From: Chitinophaga horti
GTDB taxonomy: Bacteria > Bacteroidota > Bacteroidia > Chitinophagales > Chitinophagaceae
Direction of reading: 5' to 3'
NCBI RefSeq assembly: GCF_022867795.2
Contig: NZ_CP107006.1
Coordinates: forward strand, 5,890,001-5,954,000
Length of the DNA stretch: 64,000 nt
Both the position numbers and the translations under genes were made by a program. The notes under the pieces were generated by a model. That model worked only from the letters and a program-made list of their open reading frames with translations. It had not been told where the DNA came from and made no database searches. Below, piece by piece: positions 52,326-60,899 of this stretch; within the stretch, counting starts at the first letter, position 1, and the number at the start of each line of letters is the position of its first letter.

Positions 52326-53060
52326 ATGAGAAAGGTGTTTCGCCGATTCCTGAAGACGCTCCTCTTTACATTCGCCTTCGTTATTGCTTTTGCGGCCTTG
52401 TACCTATTGGCCGCCTGGGGTTTGTCGCGCATTACGGTAGAACGGGTGCCGGCGCCGGCCGAGGTTGAAATTTACCTGCTCTCCAATGGTGTGCATAGTG
52501 ATATTGTTGTACCGGCAGCAAATGAAGTGAGAAACTGGCGGCTGCAAGTGCCCACGGCTCATACATTGGGCAACGATACCACCGCGGCTTATCTGGCCTT
52601 TGGTTGGGGAGACAAGGGCTTTTACCTGGAAACGCCCACCTTCGCCGATCTTACCGCCAAGGTGGCTCTTAAGGCAGTATTCGGATTAAGTACTTCGGCG
52701 ATGCATACTACTTACTACCGATCTATGCATGTAGGGGCTGATTGCAAACGCATCCTCATCAGCAAAGCGCAATACGCGCAGCTGGTAAAGTTTATCGATA
52801 ATAGTTTTAAGGATAAAAATGTGGCAGTAATTGCCGGTGTTCACTACAATAATGATGACGCTTTTTACGATGGCCGTGGTCGATATCACCTGTTCCATAC
52901 CTGTAATACCTGGACCAATAACGCCCTGAAGGCCTGTGGCCAACGCGCTTGTTTATGGACGCCCTTCGATAAGGGATCTTTTACCAGTATCGCGATTTGT
53001 AGCAATTTATTTGGCATGCGTGAAGATATACACCTGGTAGTCATAGCCAGCCTGCGATGA
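52326..53060 (+). CDS. TIGR02117/DUF2459 family protein
   Basis: A 244-residue protein with one N-terminal membrane helix (TLLFTFAFVIAFAALYLLAAWGL) and an extracytoplasmic domain containing YLLSNGVHSDIVVPA, AYLAFGWGDKGFYLETPTFADLTAKVALKAVF and FHTCNTWTNNALKACG, the landmarks of the TIGR02117 (DUF2459) family. The conserved His, Cys and Asn suggest a cysteine-type hydrolase, but this is not demonstrated. The ATG at 52326 is three codons into a GTG-started frame. Its 3' end overlaps the convergent lipoprotein gene by 54 bp. Confidence 0.85.
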   Translation: MRKVFRRFLKTLLFTFAFVIAFAALYLLAAWGLSRITVERVPAPAEVEIYLLSNGVHSDIVVPAANEVRNWRLQVPTAHTLGNDTTAAYLAFGWGDKGFYLETPTFADLTAKVALKAVFGLSTSAMHTTYYRSMHVGADCKRILISKAQYAQLVKFIDNSFKDKNVAVIAGVHYNNDDAFYDGRGRYHLFHTCNTWTNNALKACGQRACLWTPFDKGSFTSIAICSNLFGMREDIHLVVIASLR

Positions 53061-53447
53061 TAAGCGCACGTAGTATTTTAATTGTTTAGGCGTCACTTCT
53101 CCCAACATATATTCGACGCCGTTAATCGTGATCTTACGACGGTTGAAGTCCATGGAGTATTTCACCTGGTAACCTGTTTCGTCACCGCCGCAGAGCGTGG
53201 CACCTTTGTTAACCGTCATAGAATCCGCGCTGAATTTATACGTATCGTCCTTCTGACACTCCAGTACCGGGTTGTACAGCAGTTTGCCGGCCGGGCTGGT
53301 TACCGGGTTTTGATCAATGGTAGTGGGAACCCATTCGCCGGCTTTCAGGAAAGCTGCGGCGGTACTCGCATTGTCGATCGTTTCCTCTTTCTCGCAGGCA
53401 AATAAAGTGGTTGCTATGGCAGCAACTATGATCATTACTTTTTTCAT
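53007..53447 (-). CDS. Small lipoprotein of unknown function
   Basis: A 146-residue lipoprotein: MKKVMIIVAAIATTLFAC has a lipobox (TLFAC, Cys18) followed by acidic residues EKEE, in keeping with surface export in Bacteroidota. The body is a small beta domain (GEWVPTTIDQNPV, YKFSADSMTVNKGATLCGGDETGYQVKYSMDFNRRKITINGVEYMLGEV) resembling lipocalin-like domains. Function unknown. It overlaps the convergent TIGR02117 gene by 54 bp. Confidence 0.8.
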   Translation of the reverse strand: MKKVMIIVAAIATTLFACEKEETIDNASTAAAFLKAGEWVPTTIDQNPVTSPAGKLLYNPVLECQKDDTYKFSADSMTVNKGATLCGGDETGYQVKYSMDFNRRKITINGVEYMLGEVTPKQLKYYVRLSSQAGYDYQVYIFTHAK

Positions 53448-53660
53448 GCTAAAGCGGCGTGTTATTTATGACTCGATAACGGGACGCAAGATACGCCTTT
53501 TTCAGGCTGGCTGGCTTGCGGGCGCGTTGTCTGATTGTCAAATTTTCGGTGGTAAAACGGCGGAAGTAGCGTAAATGTTACAAAAAGCGAAGGCGGCCAT
53601 ATATGACAATGGCCGGCAGGCGTAGTACTGACGGGCATTTGTGGTTATTTTAAAGTTTTG

Positions 53661-54272
53661 TTAAACGCGGTTTGCTTTTTCCTGGAAATGCAGCACGTAG
53701 GTGCAGATGCGGGAAAGCGTGTTGTCGAAAGGACTTTGAAAATGCGCAAGCGAATAACGAACGGTAGGGCCGTTCTTCATCAGGAGCGTGAGGTGATAGG
53801 GCTGTTTATTGCCTGCTTTCTTAGTCAGGCAAACATCAATAATCTCGTTCCAGGGGTAAGTGCGCTGATCGAGTTGAATAGCGTATGACGATAGCACGAT
53901 CTTTTGCTCCGTGGTTAGTGCAAAGATCAGGGTCCTGACAACATTGACAACGAGCAGTACTAACGTTGCGTAAAGAAATAACGCATAACTGGTCGTGCGG
54001 AATGGCAACAATTTGTCGCGTTGCATGAAATAAAATAAGGCTGTGATACCCAGGCCGAAAATAGCCTGGAAGATGTATTTGGTTTTAGGGATCGTAATCA
54101 CCTTTTCGGTTAGCCATTCATCTACCGGGTATAAATCTTTATTAGCCTCGGAAGCCAGGTTGGTGATCCCCGGTTTAAACCCAAGGGTCTTTTCTAACCA
54201 GGTCATTTTTTGTTGTTCTTCGGTGGCGAGCTGCTCGTAAGCAGTGGTTTTAGAGGTTATTTCCTGGAACAT
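53661..54272 (-). CDS. Membrane protein with PH-like C-terminal domain
   Basis: A 203-residue protein I cannot assign to a named family. A soluble N-terminal part (about 1-65) is followed by two membrane helices (about 69-87 and 95-120, YIFQAIFGLGITALFYFM and YALFLYATLVLLVVNVVRTLIFAL) and a bacterial PH-like domain (KIVLSSYAIQLDQRTYPWNEIIDVCLTKKAGNKQPYHLTLLMKNGPTVRYSLAHF). The start at 54272 (MFQEITSKT) is preferred; an in-frame codon 11 residues upstream is possible. It resembles in layout the YcxB-like protein at 23932 but is not closely similar. Confidence 0.65.
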   Translation of the reverse strand: MFQEITSKTTAYEQLATEEQQKMTWLEKTLGFKPGITNLASEANKDLYPVDEWLTEKVITIPKTKYIFQAIFGLGITALFYFMQRDKLLPFRTTSYALFLYATLVLLVVNVVRTLIFALTTEQKIVLSSYAIQLDQRTYPWNEIIDVCLTKKAGNKQPYHLTLLMKNGPTVRYSLAHFQSPFDNTLSRICTYVLHFQEKANRV

Positions 54273-54450
54273 AGCTAGAGATGTTTCGTACAAATATTGC
54301 ATCAAAATAAAGCTTTAATAGGTGAAATGGGATCTGATAATGCATTTTGTTTTTATCAAGTTTCCCTTTACGTGTAACCTTTCCCTTTACCGTGCGTTTA
54401 ACGTGCATGTAGAAGATCTGGCAAACCCACTCTTTACCCGAAAAGAACAT

Positions 54451-55206
54451 ATGCGTAAACTTATGAAACGAGCCTGGAAAATGGGCTCCAGGATTCCTTT
54501 GCTTGTAGACAACCTGTTCGATGCAGACTCCCTTGCACATGACGTGTCTTCACCCAAACACGTATCTCACACCGAGTGGGAAAATTATTTATACAAAAAC
54601 TGGAATAAGTCCGGTGTCCGCATCCTTGAGATTGGCAGCCGGGAAGTAACCGGATTTTCCAAAGCGCGTAAACAATTTGATAAGGCAGCATATGTGGGAT
54701 TTGATTTTTACGCTGGCCACAACGTAGATGTGGTGGGCGATGCGCATAAGTTGGCCAGCTATTTTGGCGAACAGCGGTTCGACCTGATTTATTCCAGCGC
54801 GTGTTTCGAGCATTTCGCGATGCCCTGGGTAGTAGCGGGTGAAATACAGAAGCTGTTGAAAATGGGCGGTGCTGTGTTTGTTGAAACCCATTTCTCATTC
54901 CGCTCTCACGAGCGCCCCTGGAACTTCTTTCAGTTTAGCGATATGGGCTTGCGGGCGCTGTTTTCCCCTGCCATGGGCTTTGAGTGCCTTGACTCGGGCA
55001 TGTCTACCCCGATAGTAGCCCGTTTCTCCTCCAAAGGCCCGCGTTACCTGCGTAACGTGCGGATCGATGGTATGTATTGCCATAGTGAGTTTCTTGGCAG
55101 GAAGGTGAGAGAGGTAAATGATTTTAGCTGGCAGCAGGTGGATTTGGATGAAGTGGTGGAGGGGACGAGGTATCCGGAGCCGAAGAATAATCCAGGCGTC
55201 GTTTAA
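54451..55206 (+). CDS. SAM-dependent methyltransferase (Methyltransf_11 type)
   Basis: A 251-residue class I methyltransferase. The SAM-binding motif I is GVRILEIGSREVTGFSKARKQF (about 56-77), followed by AYVGFDFYAGHNVDVVGDAHKLASYF and the post-I/IV region FDLIYSSACFEHFAMPWVVAGEIQKLLKMGGAVFVETHFSFRSHERPWNFFQFSD. Such proteins often modify surface glycans or lipids in polysaccharide loci, but no such locus surrounds it. The ATG at 54451, after AAAAGAAC, is preferred to one at 54322 whose extra 43 residues look non-coding. Confidence 0.85.
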   Translation: MRKLMKRAWKMGSRIPLLVDNLFDADSLAHDVSSPKHVSHTEWENYLYKNWNKSGVRILEIGSREVTGFSKARKQFDKAAYVGFDFYAGHNVDVVGDAHKLASYFGEQRFDLIYSSACFEHFAMPWVVAGEIQKLLKMGGAVFVETHFSFRSHERPWNFFQFSDMGLRALFSPAMGFECLDSGMSTPIVARFSSKGPRYLRNVRIDGMYCHSEFLGRKVREVNDFSWQQVDLDEVVEGTRYPEPKNNPGVV

Positions 55207-55580
55207 CATACCGCCTCCACATCTCTCACCGGTGTATACTGATTTATCCGCTGCACCACCTCCTTATGCTGGTTGCCCCATGCGCTTAGCTGCTCCAGTA
55301 TAGGCAGGATGCTTTCGCCCATAGGCGTCAGTGAGTATTCTACGTATAGCGGAAATCCGGGCTGCACTGTTTTAGTCAGCACTTCGTAAGTTACGAGTTC
55401 GCTCAGCTGCATGTCTATCACTCTCGGGGTCGTAGATGTGATTTCACGATGAAGTTCACTTGGCCTTCTGATACCGCGGGAAATAGCCTCAATGATGCAG
55501 GGCTTCCATTTCGCGCCGAACACTTTCATCGCTACGATGATGCCGCAATCGAGGTCCTCCTTTATCTTCTTTTCGTACAT
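55203..55580 (-). CDS. HxlR family transcriptional regulator
   Basis: A 125-residue winged-helix regulator. KEDLDCGIIVAMKVFGAKWKPCIIEAISRGIRRPSELHREITSTTPRVIDMQLSELVTYEVLTKTVQPGFPLYVEYSLTPMGESILPILEQLSAWG contains the whole HxlR domain, with the conserved redox-type Cys near the N terminus (DCG). It is divergent from the DUF2306 gene, and a perfect 20-bp palindrome lies between them, the probable operator for both genes. Its 3' end overlaps the methyltransferase stop by 4 bp. Confidence 0.93.
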   Translation of the reverse strand: MYEKKIKEDLDCGIIVAMKVFGAKWKPCIIEAISRGIRRPSELHREITSTTPRVIDMQLSELVTYEVLTKTVQPGFPLYVEYSLTPMGESILPILEQLSAWGNQHKEVVQRINQYTPVRDVEAVC

Positions 55581-55631
55581 CTTTTTTTAGATGAAGTTAA
55601 CCATTTTCGGGGTGTTCTGTTCGCGTCGGAA

Positions 55632-55651
55632 TACCGAATAATTATTCGGTA
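55632..55651. promoter_or_regulatory. Perfect 20-bp palindrome, probable HxlR operator
   Basis: TACCGAATAA is followed by its exact complement TTATTCGGTA. It is 52 bp upstream of the HxlR start and 69 bp upstream of the divergent DUF2306 start. A perfect 20-bp palindrome is very unlikely by chance at this place. Confidence 0.8.
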
Positions 55652-55719
55652 CCTGAAAATGCTTTCGGTTATTTTTTTCGCGCCAGGGGTGGCCGAATTT
55701 GCAGTCTAAAATTTTACAG

Positions 55720-56364
55720 ATGTCTGCATATTCTAAATCCCGTTTACAAACGCCCTGGCATAAGTTGATCACTATCCCGCAGCTGCTGGGATGGCTGCTG
55801 ATTTTCGCGCTCACGAAGTACTTCATGAGCGGCGCCGACCATTTCCTGGCGCTTACGAAGGAGGCATTGGGTAAGTACTTTACGCTGCGTTGGGTGCTGA
55901 TTGCGCATATCACGGCCGGTGGCGGCGCATTGATATTGGGGCCGGTACAATTCTGGAGCCGATTGAGAACACAGTATGTACGGCTGCACCGCTGGCTTGG
56001 CCTGGCGTACCTGCTCGCCATACTGGTGAGTTCTGTATGCGCACTGATTTTAAGCTTTACCACATCTTATGAAGTAAATTGGGCCTACGCATTTTCGTTG
56101 CAGGTGTGGGTGGCTGTATGGATTATTACGACGGTCATCGCTTACCGCGCTGCGCTTATGCATCAGTATAAATTACACCAGGAGTGGATGGTGCGCAGTT
56201 ACATGGTATCGCTCGCTTTCATCATCTCCGGCCTGGCGCTGAAATTTCTGCTGTGGATAGATTTTGGCAGCTTTGAAGATATTGCTCCCTCGTTATTCTG
56301 GATGGGCTGGTCGGTGCCATTGTTTATTTACCAGGTGATCTTAAGTTTTAAGCCGAAACATTAA
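55720..56364 (+). CDS. DUF2306 family membrane protein
   Basis: A 214-residue polytopic membrane protein with about six helices. Landmarks of DUF2306 are YFTLRWVLIAHITAGGGALILGPVQFWSRLRTQYVRLHRWLGLAYLLAILVSS (about 56-108, with conserved His residues in HITAG and LHRWLG) and HQEWMVRSYMVSLAFIISGLALKFLL. The paired histidines suggest haem or metal binding, as in YoaI/cytochrome-like families, but this is inference. It is divergent from HxlR and probably controlled by it. Confidence 0.85.
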   Translation: MSAYSKSRLQTPWHKLITIPQLLGWLLIFALTKYFMSGADHFLALTKEALGKYFTLRWVLIAHITAGGGALILGPVQFWSRLRTQYVRLHRWLGLAYLLAILVSSVCALILSFTTSYEVNWAYAFSLQVWVAVWIITTVIAYRAALMHQYKLHQEWMVRSYMVSLAFIISGLALKFLLWIDFGSFEDIAPSLFWMGWSVPLFIYQVILSFKPKH

Positions 56365-56408
56365 CTTACTGGCAGGTCATTTGTACCATTCCTGCAAACA
56401 TCGCGCAT

Positions 56409-57263
56409 ATGGCAAACCCGATTGTCCGACATGTATATACCGCCGATCCTACCGCCCTTGTACATGAAGGTCGCGTCTATCTTTTCACCGGTCATGATGA
56501 ACCTCCGCCTGGTGTGGATGATTATGTGATGCATGACTGGCAGTGTTTTTCTTCTGGAGATATGCTTCAATGGCAAGATCACGGCTCGCCATTATCAGCA
56601 GCAGACTTTAAGTGGGCTTCCGGGGATGCTTATGCGTCGAAAGTGATCTGCTATCACGACAAGTTTTATTGGTTTGTAGCAGTCACCAACAGCGCTGATA
56701 GTAAAAGTGCGGTCGGTGTTGCCGTGGCCGACGTGCCTTATGGTCCTTACCAGGATGCATTGGGCCGGCCTTTGATCACGCATGATATGTTGCCTGCCAA
56801 TGACAATCCCAAGGCCAATCTCGATCCCACGGTGTTGTTGCATGACGATCGGTTGTACATATGCTGGGGTCATCAAACCTGTTATTCTTCCAGGCTGAAC
56901 GAGGCTGTTACCGGTCTGGATGCGTCTATCCAAACGATAGCCCTTCCACAGTTCAGCGAAGGAGCGCATCTGCACGAAAGAGATGGTTGGTTTTATTTAT
57001 CCTACGGATATGGAATGCCTGAGCAGGTGGCCTATGCGATGAGCAGAGACATTGCCGGGCCATGGAACTTTACAGGAATATTAAACGATGTGCCGGAAAA
57101 TTGTGAGACCAACCGGCCCTGCGTTTTACACTTTGCGGGCAAAGACTATTTCTTCTATCACAACGGCGCCCTGCCCGGCGGTGGCAGCCATCGGCGATCG
57201 GTTTGTGTGAACGAATTGTTTTATGAGGAGGATGGCACGATGAGAAAGGTGATCATGAAATAA
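56409..57263 (+). CDS. Glycoside hydrolase family 43 protein
   Basis: A 284-residue five-bladed beta-propeller glycosidase, of a family acting on arabinosides and xylosides. Catalytic acidic residues are expected at Asp in VRHVYTADPTALVHEGRVYLFTGHD (about 14), Asp in NPKANLDPTVLLHDDRLYICWG (about 138) and Glu in FSEGAHLHERDGWFYLSYG (about 181). There is no signal peptide, so it probably acts on imported oligosaccharides in the cytoplasm. It is a stand-alone gene rather than part of a PUL. Its end overlaps the convergent cupin gene by 11 bp. Confidence 0.9.
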   Translation: MANPIVRHVYTADPTALVHEGRVYLFTGHDEPPPGVDDYVMHDWQCFSSGDMLQWQDHGSPLSAADFKWASGDAYASKVICYHDKFYWFVAVTNSADSKSAVGVAVADVPYGPYQDALGRPLITHDMLPANDNPKANLDPTVLLHDDRLYICWGHQTCYSSRLNEAVTGLDASIQTIALPQFSEGAHLHERDGWFYLSYGYGMPEQVAYAMSRDIAGPWNFTGILNDVPENCETNRPCVLHFAGKDYFFYHNGALPGGGSHRRSVCVNELFYEEDGTMRKVIMK

Positions 57264-57798
57264 GCAGTGGCGGTCCCACCACTTTCATATCATGCGCTGC
57301 AAAGATCCGTGCCCCTTCTTCCGGTGTTGGTACGCCTTTCAAAGCGCCAATCGCCCGAAAGAAGTCTTCCATTTTACCGGATGGCTGGAAGAAGAAAAAC
57401 ATTTTGCCCTGGTCCGTCAGCTGCGCAAAAGTGTGCGGCACATTTCTCGGTAGAAATATCGTATCACCCGCCTGTAAGGTGAACTGTTCTTCGCCTACCT
57501 GGAAGAGGTAGCGGCCTTCCACGATGTAAAACGTTTCGTCCTGGTGGGGGTGAAGGTGTAATGGTGGACCGCCTTTTTCTCTGCCCGTATAGTCGAATAC
57601 CGTCAGTTGTGCGTCCGTATCCTTTGACGATACCTTAATATTGTTAGGGCTGAGGCCAACAGTCGTCTTTTCGCCAAAGCGGCTTTCCCCATTTCGGATC
57701 ACGAACCCTTTTGGATTCCTATCGGTGAAAAGGCTGTTGCTGATAGCGAGGGTCGGACTGGCCAGTACAGCGGTCAGCAGGAAGTTTCTTCTTTGCAT
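57253..57798 (-). CDS. Exported cupin-domain protein
   Basis: A 181-residue protein. MQRRNFLLTAVLASPTLAISNS has a twin-arginine-like RR and hydrophobic core, so it may be exported by Tat. The cupin has the metal-binding pattern in GGPPLHLHPHQDETFYIVEGRYLFQVG (about 79-105) and PRNVPHTFAQL (about 117-127). It resembles cupin-2 quercetinase-like proteins. The AraC gene upstream on the same strand is 74 bp away and may regulate it. The ATG at 57798 was chosen because it gives the signal peptide. Confidence 0.85.
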   Translation of the reverse strand: MQRRNFLLTAVLASPTLAISNSLFTDRNPKGFVIRNGESRFGEKTTVGLSPNNIKVSSKDTDAQLTVFDYTGREKGGPPLHLHPHQDETFYIVEGRYLFQVGEEQFTLQAGDTIFLPRNVPHTFAQLTDQGKMFFFFQPSGKMEDFFRAIGALKGVPTPEEGARIFAAHDMKVVGPPLLIS

Positions 57799-57872
57799 AT
57801 GTTGATGTTGTTGCTCGGTGCAAAGTTGATAGAAACAGGCCAAGCATCAGTGGTAAAAAAGCGACATTTTAC

Positions 57873-58709
57873 TCAGTAGGTGTCTGCATCCCCAAACACT
57901 CGTTCAGGCGCTGATAAGTCGAGCAAATGGAAGTCGCGCGGTGTTTGTCCGGTGATCGTTTTATAATCCTTTACGAGATGTTGATAATCGTGATAGCCAC
58001 AATGTACAGCGATTGTAAGCCAGTCCAGCTGTGGGTACCGGTTTTTCATCCGGAAGGCATTTTCGAATCGTACTACCTTTTGAAAGTATTTAGGAGATGC
58101 GCCCATCCGGTCTAAGAATTTGCGCTCGTATTGACGGAGACTCAGACATGATTCTTTAGCGAGCCAGTCGATGCTCAGCGGTTTATCTGCCGTTAACACC
58201 AAGTTGCCGATCGTATCCATCGGATGCTCGTCCTTACAAACTTTCATGTTGCCCAGCAATCGTTCAACGATGTTGATCATCTCCCGAAAGTTGTCCGTCG
58301 CCGCCAGCTTTTCATTCACCTCTTTCAGCTCGTTGGTATTGAAGATGGTCGTTGCGTCCAGGTAACAGTTTGCCAGCTCGTGTGACGGAATGCCCGTAAT
58401 ACGATACAGCGCGCCCGGACGGAACACCACCTGGAACAGCAGGAAATCATGCCCCACGAAGCGTTGGCTCACCTCGTGCTGGATGCCGAATAGCACTACC
58501 GGTATTTTTTCGTACGTAGTACCGCTGTGCGCGTATTGTGCAGTTTCCGTATCGCGTGGGTAGAAGCTGAGGCAATGCTCTGGTCGCGGTGGATAAGGTT
58601 TGGGAGGGATGGTGAGATGCCTTTCGAACTTGAAATTGATGACACGATACACCCGTATCAGGTTTTGTAACCTGGCACTTGGCGTAAATTCGTGTAGGAC
58701 GAGGGGCAT
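57873..58709 (-). CDS. AraC family transcriptional regulator
   Basis: A 278-residue regulator with an N-terminal ligand domain of the DUF6597/AraC_binding type (YPPRPEHCLSFYPRD, GHDFLLFQVVFRPGALYRITGIPSHEL) and a C-terminal AraC domain (DWLAKESCLSLRQYERKFLDRMGASPKYFQKVVRFENAF, about 182-220, then DWLTIAVHCGYHDYQHLVKDYKTITGQTPRDF). The order in front of the exported cupin gene suggests a local regulator-target pair. No matching 33-bp site of the other AraC system is seen near it. Confidence 0.9.
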   Translation of the reverse strand: MPLVLHEFTPSARLQNLIRVYRVINFKFERHLTIPPKPYPPRPEHCLSFYPRDTETAQYAHSGTTYEKIPVVLFGIQHEVSQRFVGHDFLLFQVVFRPGALYRITGIPSHELANCYLDATTIFNTNELKEVNEKLAATDNFREMINIVERLLGNMKVCKDEHPMDTIGNLVLTADKPLSIDWLAKESCLSLRQYERKFLDRMGASPKYFQKVVRFENAFRMKNRYPQLDWLTIAVHCGYHDYQHLVKDYKTITGQTPRDFHLLDLSAPERVFGDADTY

Positions 58710-58803
58710 GGGGTGAGGTTGTAGTTAAAATTAAGGAAAATAGGGGAGGAGGCATTAAACAAAAAATGCCCAAAGACCGAAGTCAATGAGCATTTAAAGC
58801 TTG

Positions 58804-58890
58804 CGGAGAAGAAGGGATTCGAACCCTTGAAACCCTTTCGAGTTTACACACTTTCCAGGCGTGCCAGTTCAACCACTCCTGCACTTCTCC
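58804..58890 (-). tRNA. tRNA-Ser (anticodon GGA)
   Basis: On the reverse strand the acceptor stem GGAGAAG pairs with CTTCTCC, with a D-arm, anticodon loop CTGGAAA giving anticodon GGA, a long variable arm (CTCGAAAGGGTTTC region) and T-arm AAGGGTTCGAATCCCTT. The long variable arm identifies tRNA-Ser. Discriminator G is at 58804; CCA is not encoded. Confidence 0.95.
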
Positions 58891-58943
58891 GTATGGGTTG
58901 AAGGGCTGCAAAGATAGGGATCTTTTGCAACTTTCCAACCTTT

Positions 58944-59975
58944 TTATAAAGTTTCTGAAGGGGTCAGCTCCCCGCGTAACGAGGTTTCTACCTGGCAGCG
59001 CAGCTCCTCCGGGCTTAGCTCCTGGCCGAGCAGGAACATGAGCTTCGTAGTGGCCGCCTCAAAGGTCATGTCATGACCGCTGATCACGCCAATGTCCTGC
59101 AGGTAGCGGCTGGTTTCGTATTTGCCAAGCTCTACCGATCCGCCGTCGCACTGGGTGATGTCCACCATCGTGATGCCTTTATCGATGCCGCGTTTCAGGC
59201 AGTCGATGAACCATTGCTGGGTGGTAGCGTTGCCGCTACCGAAGGTTTCGAGGATCAGGCCTTTTAAACCGGGTGTGTTGATGATCGCATCTACGGCGCG
59301 ACGGCTGATGCCGGGGAATATCTTGAGTACGGAAATATTGGACTCGAGGTTCTTATGCACTTTCAGCGGCTTTTCGGGCGCGGGCAGTACATAAGGATTT
59401 TTGTATTTGATGTCGATGCCCGCTTCGGCCAGGGCCGGGTAGTTCATGGAGTAAAACGCCTCAAATTTCTCGGCATTATACTTTTTGGCGCGGTTACCGC
59501 GGAACAGCATAAAGTCAAAGTAGATGCATACTTCGGGCACTACTACCTGCCCGTTATGCCGCGTGGCGGCGATTTCCATGGCGGTAATGATGTTCTCCTT
59601 CGCATCGGTCCTGATTTTACCGATAGGTAACTGCGAACCGGTAAGGATTACCGGTTTGGACAGGTTCTCGAGCATGAAGCTGAGGGCGGAGGCGGTAAAG
59701 GCCATCGTGTCGGACCCGTGCAGGATCACGAAGCCATCGTAGCGGTCGTAACGGTCTTCTATAATGCCGGCCAGTTCTACCCAAACATCGGGCGACATGT
59801 CCGAACTATCCATGGGCGGATTAAAAGCGTAAACGTAAAAGTCGATCCCCATCCTGTACAATTCAGGCAGGTTGTTGCGGATTTCGTTAAAGCCGATTGG
59901 TCGTAAAGCGCTGGTCTTCTCGTCGTAGATCATCCCCACGGTTCCTCCCGTATAGATGATAAGTATTTTACTCAT
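58944..59975 (-). CDS. ansA: L-asparaginase, type I
   Basis: A 343-residue cytoplasmic asparaginase that hydrolyses L-asparagine to aspartate and ammonia. The first catalytic threonine lies in ILIIYTGGTVGMIYD (about 4-18) and the second in DGFVILHGSDTMAFTASALSFML (about 82-104). The substrate-binding end has GLILETFGSGNA and TMVDITQCDGGSVELGKYE. No signal peptide, consistent with the type I (AnsA) enzyme. The start at 59975 is preferred to an in-frame codon 8 residues upstream. TACATTTG on the reverse strand (59997-60004) is a probable -7 box. Confidence 0.94.
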   Translation of the reverse strand: MSKILIIYTGGTVGMIYDEKTSALRPIGFNEIRNNLPELYRMGIDFYVYAFNPPMDSSDMSPDVWVELAGIIEDRYDRYDGFVILHGSDTMAFTASALSFMLENLSKPVILTGSQLPIGKIRTDAKENIITAMEIAATRHNGQVVVPEVCIYFDFMLFRGNRAKKYNAEKFEAFYSMNYPALAEAGIDIKYKNPYVLPAPEKPLKVHKNLESNISVLKIFPGISRRAVDAIINTPGLKGLILETFGSGNATTQQWFIDCLKRGIDKGITMVDITQCDGGSVELGKYETSRYLQDIGVISGHDMTFEAATTKLMFLLGQELSPEELRCQVETSLRGELTPSETL

Positions 59976-60016
59976 GTATCTGGTGCAAGTGCAATGCAAA
60001 TGTACCTCGTTATCGG

Positions 60017-60787
60017 TTAGAGCATTTTGAATAATTTCCGTGCATTCATGCTCGTAATCGCAGCGACGTCTTCTATTTTTAGATTTTTTATATCTGCTAT
60101 CTTTTCGCCCACCAGCGGAACGTACGCGCTTTCATTCCTTTTACCGCGATACGGTACCGGCGCTAAGTAGGGCGCATCTGTTTCCAGTACAATGTGTTCC
60201 AACGAAATTTCTTCCATCACCTGTTCGAGGCCCGATTTCTTAAAAGTCACCACACCACCGATGCCTAAATAAAAGCCCATTTCGGCGATCTCTTTCGCTT
60301 CGGCCACGCTGCCTGAAAAGCAGTGGAACACGCCGGTGAGGCTGCCGTTATGCAATTCTTTTACCACGTCGATACACTCGCGGGTAGATTCGCGGCTGTG
60401 GATGGCGATGGGGATGTCATGTTCCAGGGCCAGTTTGATCTGCTCGCGGAAGGCGTCGTACTGCTGGGGTACAAAGGTCTTTTCCCAGTAAAAATCCAGC
60501 CCAATTTCACCTACTGCCCAGAATTTTCGCTTACTCAACCATTCGCGCACAATAGCGAGCTCACTTTCAACGTTTTCTTTCACGTCGCAGGGGTGCAAAC
60601 CCATCATTGGCAGGCATTGTCCGGGAAATTGAGCTTCCAGTTCCAGCATCCCATCTACCGAAGAACTATCGATATTAGGCATAAATAACTGCGAAACCCC
60701 GGCTTCCAAAGCCCTTTTGATCATTTCGGTACGGTCACTTTCGAACTTATGGCTATATAAATGAGTGTGAGTGTCAATCCAATTCAT
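60017..60787 (-). CDS. tatD: TatD family metal-dependent hydrolase
   Basis: A 256-residue TatD DNase-type TIM-barrel hydrolase, which acts on DNA ends or D-aminoacyl-type substrates depending on the member. DTHTHLYSHKFESDR provides the N-terminal metal His pair, AVGEIGLDFYWEKTFVPQQYDAFREQI the Glu (about 92), and IAIHSRESTRECIDVV, GVFHCFSGSVAEA and VLETDAPYLAPVPYRGKRNES the other ligands. It lies upstream of asparaginase on the same strand with a 41-bp gap. Confidence 0.95.
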   Translation of the reverse strand: MNWIDTHTHLYSHKFESDRTEMIKRALEAGVSQLFMPNIDSSSVDGMLELEAQFPGQCLPMMGLHPCDVKENVESELAIVREWLSKRKFWAVGEIGLDFYWEKTFVPQQYDAFREQIKLALEHDIPIAIHSRESTRECIDVVKELHNGSLTGVFHCFSGSVAEAKEIAEMGFYLGIGGVVTFKKSGLEQVMEEISLEHIVLETDAPYLAPVPYRGKRNESAYVPLVGEKIADIKNLKIEDVAAITSMNARKLFKML

Positions 60788-60817
60788 GGTTATTTTTTTA
60801 GCGATAATTTGGTTTTC

Positions 60818-60866
60818 TCCGGTTTTATATTAATTTTAATGTTAATTAAACCGGAAAGCAAAGTTA
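60818..60866. promoter_or_regulatory. Inverted repeat and promoter box in the tatD/lipoprotein divergent region
   Basis: TCCGGTTT (60818-60825) and AAACCGGA (60848-60855) are perfect 8-bp arms around an AT-rich loop. TAACTTTG on the reverse strand (60859-60866) is a probable tatD -7 box next to it. The arms could form an operator shared by both genes. Confidence 0.4.
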
Positions 60867-60899
60867 CGGTCTGATTGAACCATACCTATAAAAACTTCT

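Noticed and set aside
56409..57263. Polysaccharide utilisation locus around the GH43 gene
   Set aside because: No SusC/SusD pair or other glycosidases nearby, and no signal peptide on the GH43.
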